DNA from: Ensifer adhaerens
GTDB taxonomy: Bacteria > Pseudomonadota > Alphaproteobacteria > Rhizobiales > Rhizobiaceae
Direction: 5' to 3'
Length of the DNA: 64,000 nucleotides
NCBI GenBank assembly: GCA_900215285.1
Contig: OCMG01000004.1
Location: forward strand, 2,030,001-2,094,000
This document shows, piece by piece, positions 60,118 to 64,000 of the stretch. Position 1 is the first letter of the stretch. Every line of letters begins with the position of its first letter. The notes under the pieces are model-generated. The model made no database searches. It had not been told where the DNA came from and saw nothing but the letters and a program-made list of their open reading frames with translations. The position numbers and the translations under genes were made by a program.

Positions 60118-61014
60118 TCAGGCCCCTCTCTTGCCGAAGGACGACGCCTTTCGGCCTGCGCCGAAAGACGGCATAGAGGCGCGGGCGGGTGCTGCCTGCG
60201 CACGGACATGCTGGAAGGGCTCCGGATAGGTGCGGTTGAAGCTTGTCGGCGCGATTTCAGGGCGAGCAAGGACATAACCCTGCATGAGCGGCACGCCCAG
60301 TTCCTGGCAGAGCTCGACCTGCGAAAGCTCTTCAAGCCCTTCGAAGATTGGCTGGATGCCGCGTTCCATGAACTGCTCGACCATGACCTTCAGAAGCGCG
60401 AAGCCGGTCGGGTCCTGCATGAATTCGAGAACCCAGGTGGTTTCGAACTTCACGAATTCGGGCTTCAGGATGGCGACACGCTCGGCATCGCTGTCCTGCG
60501 CGCCATATTCGTCGACGGCGGTCTTGAAGCCCAGTTCGCGCAGGCTGTTGGCGAAATGGGTGATCGCCTTCAGGTCTTCGTTCTGCTTGCGGGTGATTTC
60601 ACAGACGATCTGCTCCGGTTTCATGCCCGCTTCGCGCGTGGCCAACGCAATGCGATCGACCTCATGGCGGATCGCCTGCAGCGTCAGGAACATGCCCGGA
60701 TGGAAGTTCACGAAAAGCTTGACGGATCGACGGTTCAAGAGACCGGTGTTCAGAATGTGCAACGTGCGCAGCAGGCTGTCGACCTCCGGGAGGTCTGCCG
60801 GGCTGATCTGCGGGAAGAATTGCGACGGGGCGACCGGCTCGCTGCCACGCCTGGCGCGCACAAGGCCTTCAAATGCGGCCAGCAGCAGGTCCCCATTGGC
60901 GTCTTCACCAAAGATCGGCTGGAGCGCGGTCTGGAGCACGAAGGCGCCATAGGTGGCGACATAGGTGCCGTCCTCCAGGCGCTGCAAGCGTGAAAACAAG
61001 CTGGTCGAAGTCAT
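60118..61014 (-). CDS. Stand-alone EAL-domain protein, partly degenerate
   Basis: A 298-residue protein with one EAL domain (about 15-255) and a Pro/Arg-rich C-terminal tail. The signature EAL is EGL in FEGLVRAR, the VNFHPG, CEIT and MQGY elements remain, but the DDFGTG loop reads VDEYGAQDSD, with the second metal Asp changed to Glu. Hydrolysis of c-di-GMP is therefore uncertain; binding or a regulatory role is possible. The ATG at 61014 is preferred; the frame extends 17 codons. Confidence 0.85.
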   Translation of the reverse strand: MTSTSLFSRLQRLEDGTYVATYGAFVLQTALQPIFGEDANGDLLLAAFEGLVRARRGSEPVAPSQFFPQISPADLPEVDSLLRTLHILNTGLLNRRSVKLFVNFHPGMFLTLQAIRHEVDRIALATREAGMKPEQIVCEITRKQNEDLKAITHFANSLRELGFKTAVDEYGAQDSDAERVAILKPEFVKFETTWVLEFMQDPTGFALLKVMVEQFMERGIQPIFEGLEELSQVELCQELGVPLMQGYVLARPEIAPTSFNRTYPEPFQHVRAQAAPARASMPSFGAGRKASSFGKRGA

Positions 61015-61046
61015 CAAGTGAATCCGGTGGCAGAGTGATACATTGA

Positions 61047-62450
<1,404 letters not shown>

Positions 62451-62477
62451 GCTTCAAGCGCATTTTTCGCGTGTTTT

Positions 62478-62510
62478 AAAGCCGCCGGGTGCAAGCTCGG
62501 CGGCTTTTGC
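62478..62510 (+). terminator. aatA terminator
   Basis: AAAGCCGCCG and CGGCGGCTTTT form a stem around a GGTGCAAGCT loop, ending in TTTTG. It lies 28 bases after the aminotransferase stop. Confidence 0.88.
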
Positions 62511-62631
62511 TATGCGCGCCTTATGAAACGCAATGCTGGCTCAAGGTTGCGGGAGCCTAGTACTGCCGCTTCTCACGCTTGGGGACGGCGACGAGTGGTG
62601 ACTTCAACTGCAATCTCACAAGGAGATGAGC

Positions 62632-63372
62632 ATGACCTCAATTATGTCATCACCAGGCGGCACTGCCGTCTACCCCAATACATTGTCGCAATTGCTGGCT
62701 GCGAACCAGTCTGTCGACAGTGATGATTCTTCCAGCCCAAGCATGCCTGTTTCCACAGCCCAGACCGTGCCATCGCTCGCCAGCGTGCTGAGCACCGACG
62801 ACACGACGGGCGTCGGGGCGCAGGCGACCTCCACCATCAATTCGCTGATGATGGAAATTCAGGCGCTGAAGGCCGGAGGCACGACGGATCCCTCTTCGAC
62901 CACAAGTTCAACCTCCACGACCGATGGCACACAGCCCGTCGACCAGCAGCAAGCTGGTGCGGTCCACGGTCATCACCATCGCCATGGGGGTGGCGGCGCC
63001 GAGGCGGCGGAAAAGGCCTTTTCGAAAATTGACACCGATCAGAGCGGTTCCGTTTCCCTTTCCGAATTCGTCGCGGGTCGCCCGAAAAGCATGTCGGAAA
63101 GCGATGCGACACAAATCTTCGACTCGATCGACACCGCCGGGACCGGATCGATCAGCGAGGATCAGTTCGCCGCGAACCTGAAGGCCGAGCATGAAAAGGC
63201 TGGCGGGGCGCATCACGCGAAGGGCGCCGATGGAGCAGAGTCGAAACCCGACATGCAGGGACTTGCTCAGGACATCATGACGCAGTTGAAGCAGGTCATC
63301 CAGACCTTCAACAACGGCTACGTCGAAAGCAGCGACGCGAATACGCCTGCTGACACGACCGCCATCGGTTAA
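62632..63372 (+). CDS. EF-hand calcium-binding protein
   Basis: A 246-residue protein with no clear signal peptide. The second ATG (62632) has AGGAG six bases upstream, while the first (62626) touches it. The N-terminal 110 residues are Ser/Thr-rich and low-complexity; then a His-rich HGHHHRHGGGG patch, and two EF-hand loops, DTDQSGSVSLSE (about 147) and DTAGTGSISEDQ (about 183), of which the first is canonical and the second has a changed third ligand. A C-terminal amphipathic helix follows. Function unknown. Confidence 0.85.
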   Translation: MTSIMSSPGGTAVYPNTLSQLLAANQSVDSDDSSSPSMPVSTAQTVPSLASVLSTDDTTGVGAQATSTINSLMMEIQALKAGGTTDPSSTTSSTSTTDGTQPVDQQQAGAVHGHHHRHGGGGAEAAEKAFSKIDTDQSGSVSLSEFVAGRPKSMSESDATQIFDSIDTAGTGSISEDQFAANLKAEHEKAGGAHHAKGADGAESKPDMQGLAQDIMTQLKQVIQTFNNGYVESSDANTPADTTAIG

Positions 63373-63388
63373 GGCTGTCGATTGCGCC

Positions 63389-63418
63389 GGAGCGCGTTTT
63401 GCCGCCGCGCTCCGTTTC
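63389..63418 (+). terminator. EF-hand gene terminator
   Basis: GGAGCGCG (63389-63396) pairs with CGCGCTCC (63406-63413) around a nine-base loop and is followed by GTTTC. It lies 17 bases after the EF-hand stop codon. Confidence 0.75.
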
Positions 63419-63498
63419 CTCTGGCCCGCATCCGGACCCGAGGCTGTTCGTGCCTTTTCGCGTTGGCAGATTTCTCGCCGCCAAGCATCTTTTCAAGC

Positions 63499-63531
63499 AA
63501 AAAAAAGGGCCTCAAGATCTCTCTCGGGCCC
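63499..63531 (-). terminator. Minus-strand terminator with eight-T tract
   Basis: On the minus strand GGGCC and GGCCC (63531-63527 and 63511-63507) pair around a 15-base loop and are followed by eight T. It would end a minus-strand transcript arriving from the right. The only minus-strand gene there is the LysR fragment ending at 63889, about 360 bases away, so a long 3' UTR or an unannotated RNA is possible. Confidence 0.5.
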
Positions 63532-63817
63532 GTATAGTTGTGAAGGTAAAAACCTCCAGAGGGGAACAGTTGTTGCAGCGGCACTGGGAGGAAAACCGCT
63601 AAGCTCAACAACTGAGCGTGATATGGTGCCAAATTGTGCAGTATTCAATGACGCATACTGCATGTCAGGCATGCGATGATTGCATGGCTTTCCGAGTTTA
63701 AGATTCAAGCAGTTGAAATTGCATAATAAATTTATTGATCCGAAGGTCAAAATCTCGCGAAGATATCAATTGGAATTTTGGACGGCTTTCCGGACTTCAC
63801 GAAAAACGATCAACGTC

Positions 63818-63837
63818 TGCCCGAAATATGGGCAGTA
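63818..63837. promoter_or_regulatory. TGCCC-N7-GGGCA-GTA motif, copy 2
   Basis: TGCCC-GAAATAT-GGGCA followed by GTA matches the arrangement at 56920-56939 in arm sequence, spacer length and 3' flank. It lies about 50 bases past the end of the LysR fragment, outside any gene. Confidence 0.35.
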
Positions 63838-63888
63838 ATCCGATATGCCTGCAATCTGGGCGGCTCGATTCCCGTCGTTTTGCAGGGC

Positions 63889-64000
63889 TTAGAAGTTCCA
63901 ATTGCGGGCCTTGGCGACGATGAAGTCGCGGAAGACTTTCAGCTTCGCGGCGTTTTTCATCTCGTCCGGATAGCAGAAATACGTATCGAAGGAAGGAACG
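63889..64000 (-). CDS. LysR-family regulator (GcvA-like), C-terminal fragment
   Basis: On the minus strand the frame enters at the window edge and ends in TAA at 63891-63889, giving 36 residues: VPSFDTYFCYPDEMKNAAKL and then KVFRDFIVAKARNWNF. This is the typical C-terminus of GcvA-type LysR regulators, which often control an adjacent gene. The DNA-binding part lies outside the window. Confidence 0.7.
   Translation of the reverse strand, partial: VPSFDTYFCYPDEMKNAAKLKVFRDFIVAKARNWNF

Larger units (their letters stand above)
63373..63888. other. Intergenic region before the C-terminal LysR fragment
   Basis: A 516-base gap. It contains the EF-hand terminator, a minus-strand terminator with eight T, and a second TGCCC-N7-GGGCA-GTA motif at 63818-63837. 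The part 63600-63780 is AT-rich. The short frames there lack ribosome sites. TTGAT and GTCAA at 63735-63750 are six bases apart, not the FNR spacing. Confidence 0.5.

Noticed and set aside
63735..63750. TTGAT/GTCAA pair resembling an FNR box
   Set aside because: The halves are six bases apart, not four.

Overview
The window is high-GC alphaproteobacterial chromosome, most likely from the Rhizobiaceae (Agrobacterium/Rhizobium/Shinella-like). The grounds are rhizobial core genes (petABC-apt, ychF-clpS-pth-rplY, hemF, lgt, a PetP/PetR-like regulator pair), BA14K and YbjN proteins, an EcfG/RpoE2-type stress promoter, FixK/FNR boxes, and intergenic palindromic repeats of a rhizobial kind. Genus is inferred from gene content only. 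No rRNA, tRNA, CRISPR array, prophage or insertion sequence was recognised.

Layout. 1-7.1 kb: the tail of a LysR regulator, then a tightly coupled minus-strand operon (MoxR ATPase, DUF58, BatA/DUF4159 protein, large membrane protein). 7.2-9.7 kb: DUF1285, Nudix and CCA-adding enzyme, overlapping end to start. 9.7-14.9 kb: a diguanylate cyclase, DUF1059, hemF, a small unknown protein, a ketopantoate-reductase-like enzyme and an MFS exporter. 15-16.6 kb: a solitary divergent flagellin and trmL. 17-21.7 kb: two ABC exporters separated by a 1-kb mosaic of inverted repeats. 21.8-23.1 kb: a FucP-type sugar transporter. 23.8-26.6 kb: the cytochrome bc1 operon. 26.6-27.3 kb: a MazF-type toxin-antitoxin pair between petC and apt. 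27.5-33.4 kb: apt, a membrane protein, the GPx-AraC-LysE operon, two MaoC hydratases and a glycosyltransferase. 33.4-40.6 kb: ychF, clpS, pth and rplY, with a c-di-GMP/solute-binding-protein operon between pth and rplY. 41-48.6 kb: a GAF-Fis regulator, prs, a lipoprotein, then M24, pgeF, MidA-like, lgt and ubiK genes. 49-51.4 kb: YbjN, proC, a CsaA-like protein and a phosphatase. 51.4-54.9 kb: a MarR-OmpR-EnvZ operon and two small membrane proteins with clear regulatory sites. 54.9-64 kb: MBL hydrolase, BA14K, cold shock protein, EamA transporter, a class GN sortase operon, DUF4405, an EAL protein, an aspartate aminotransferase, an EF-hand protein and the tail of a second LysR-type regulator.

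Most promising for new biology: (i) an operon of a membrane GGDEF-EAL protein with two periplasmic solute-binding proteins and no transporter, resembling the NspS-MbaA sensing arrangement; (ii) a class GN sortase overlapping a two-TM partner that lacks a recognisable sorting motif; (iii) a divergent regulatory region with a perfect FNR/FixK box and an EcfG-type promoter serving two tiny membrane proteins; (iv) a second perfect FNR/FixK box ahead of a GAF-Fis regulator; (v) a hairpin plus micro-ORF leader ahead of an ABC exporter.
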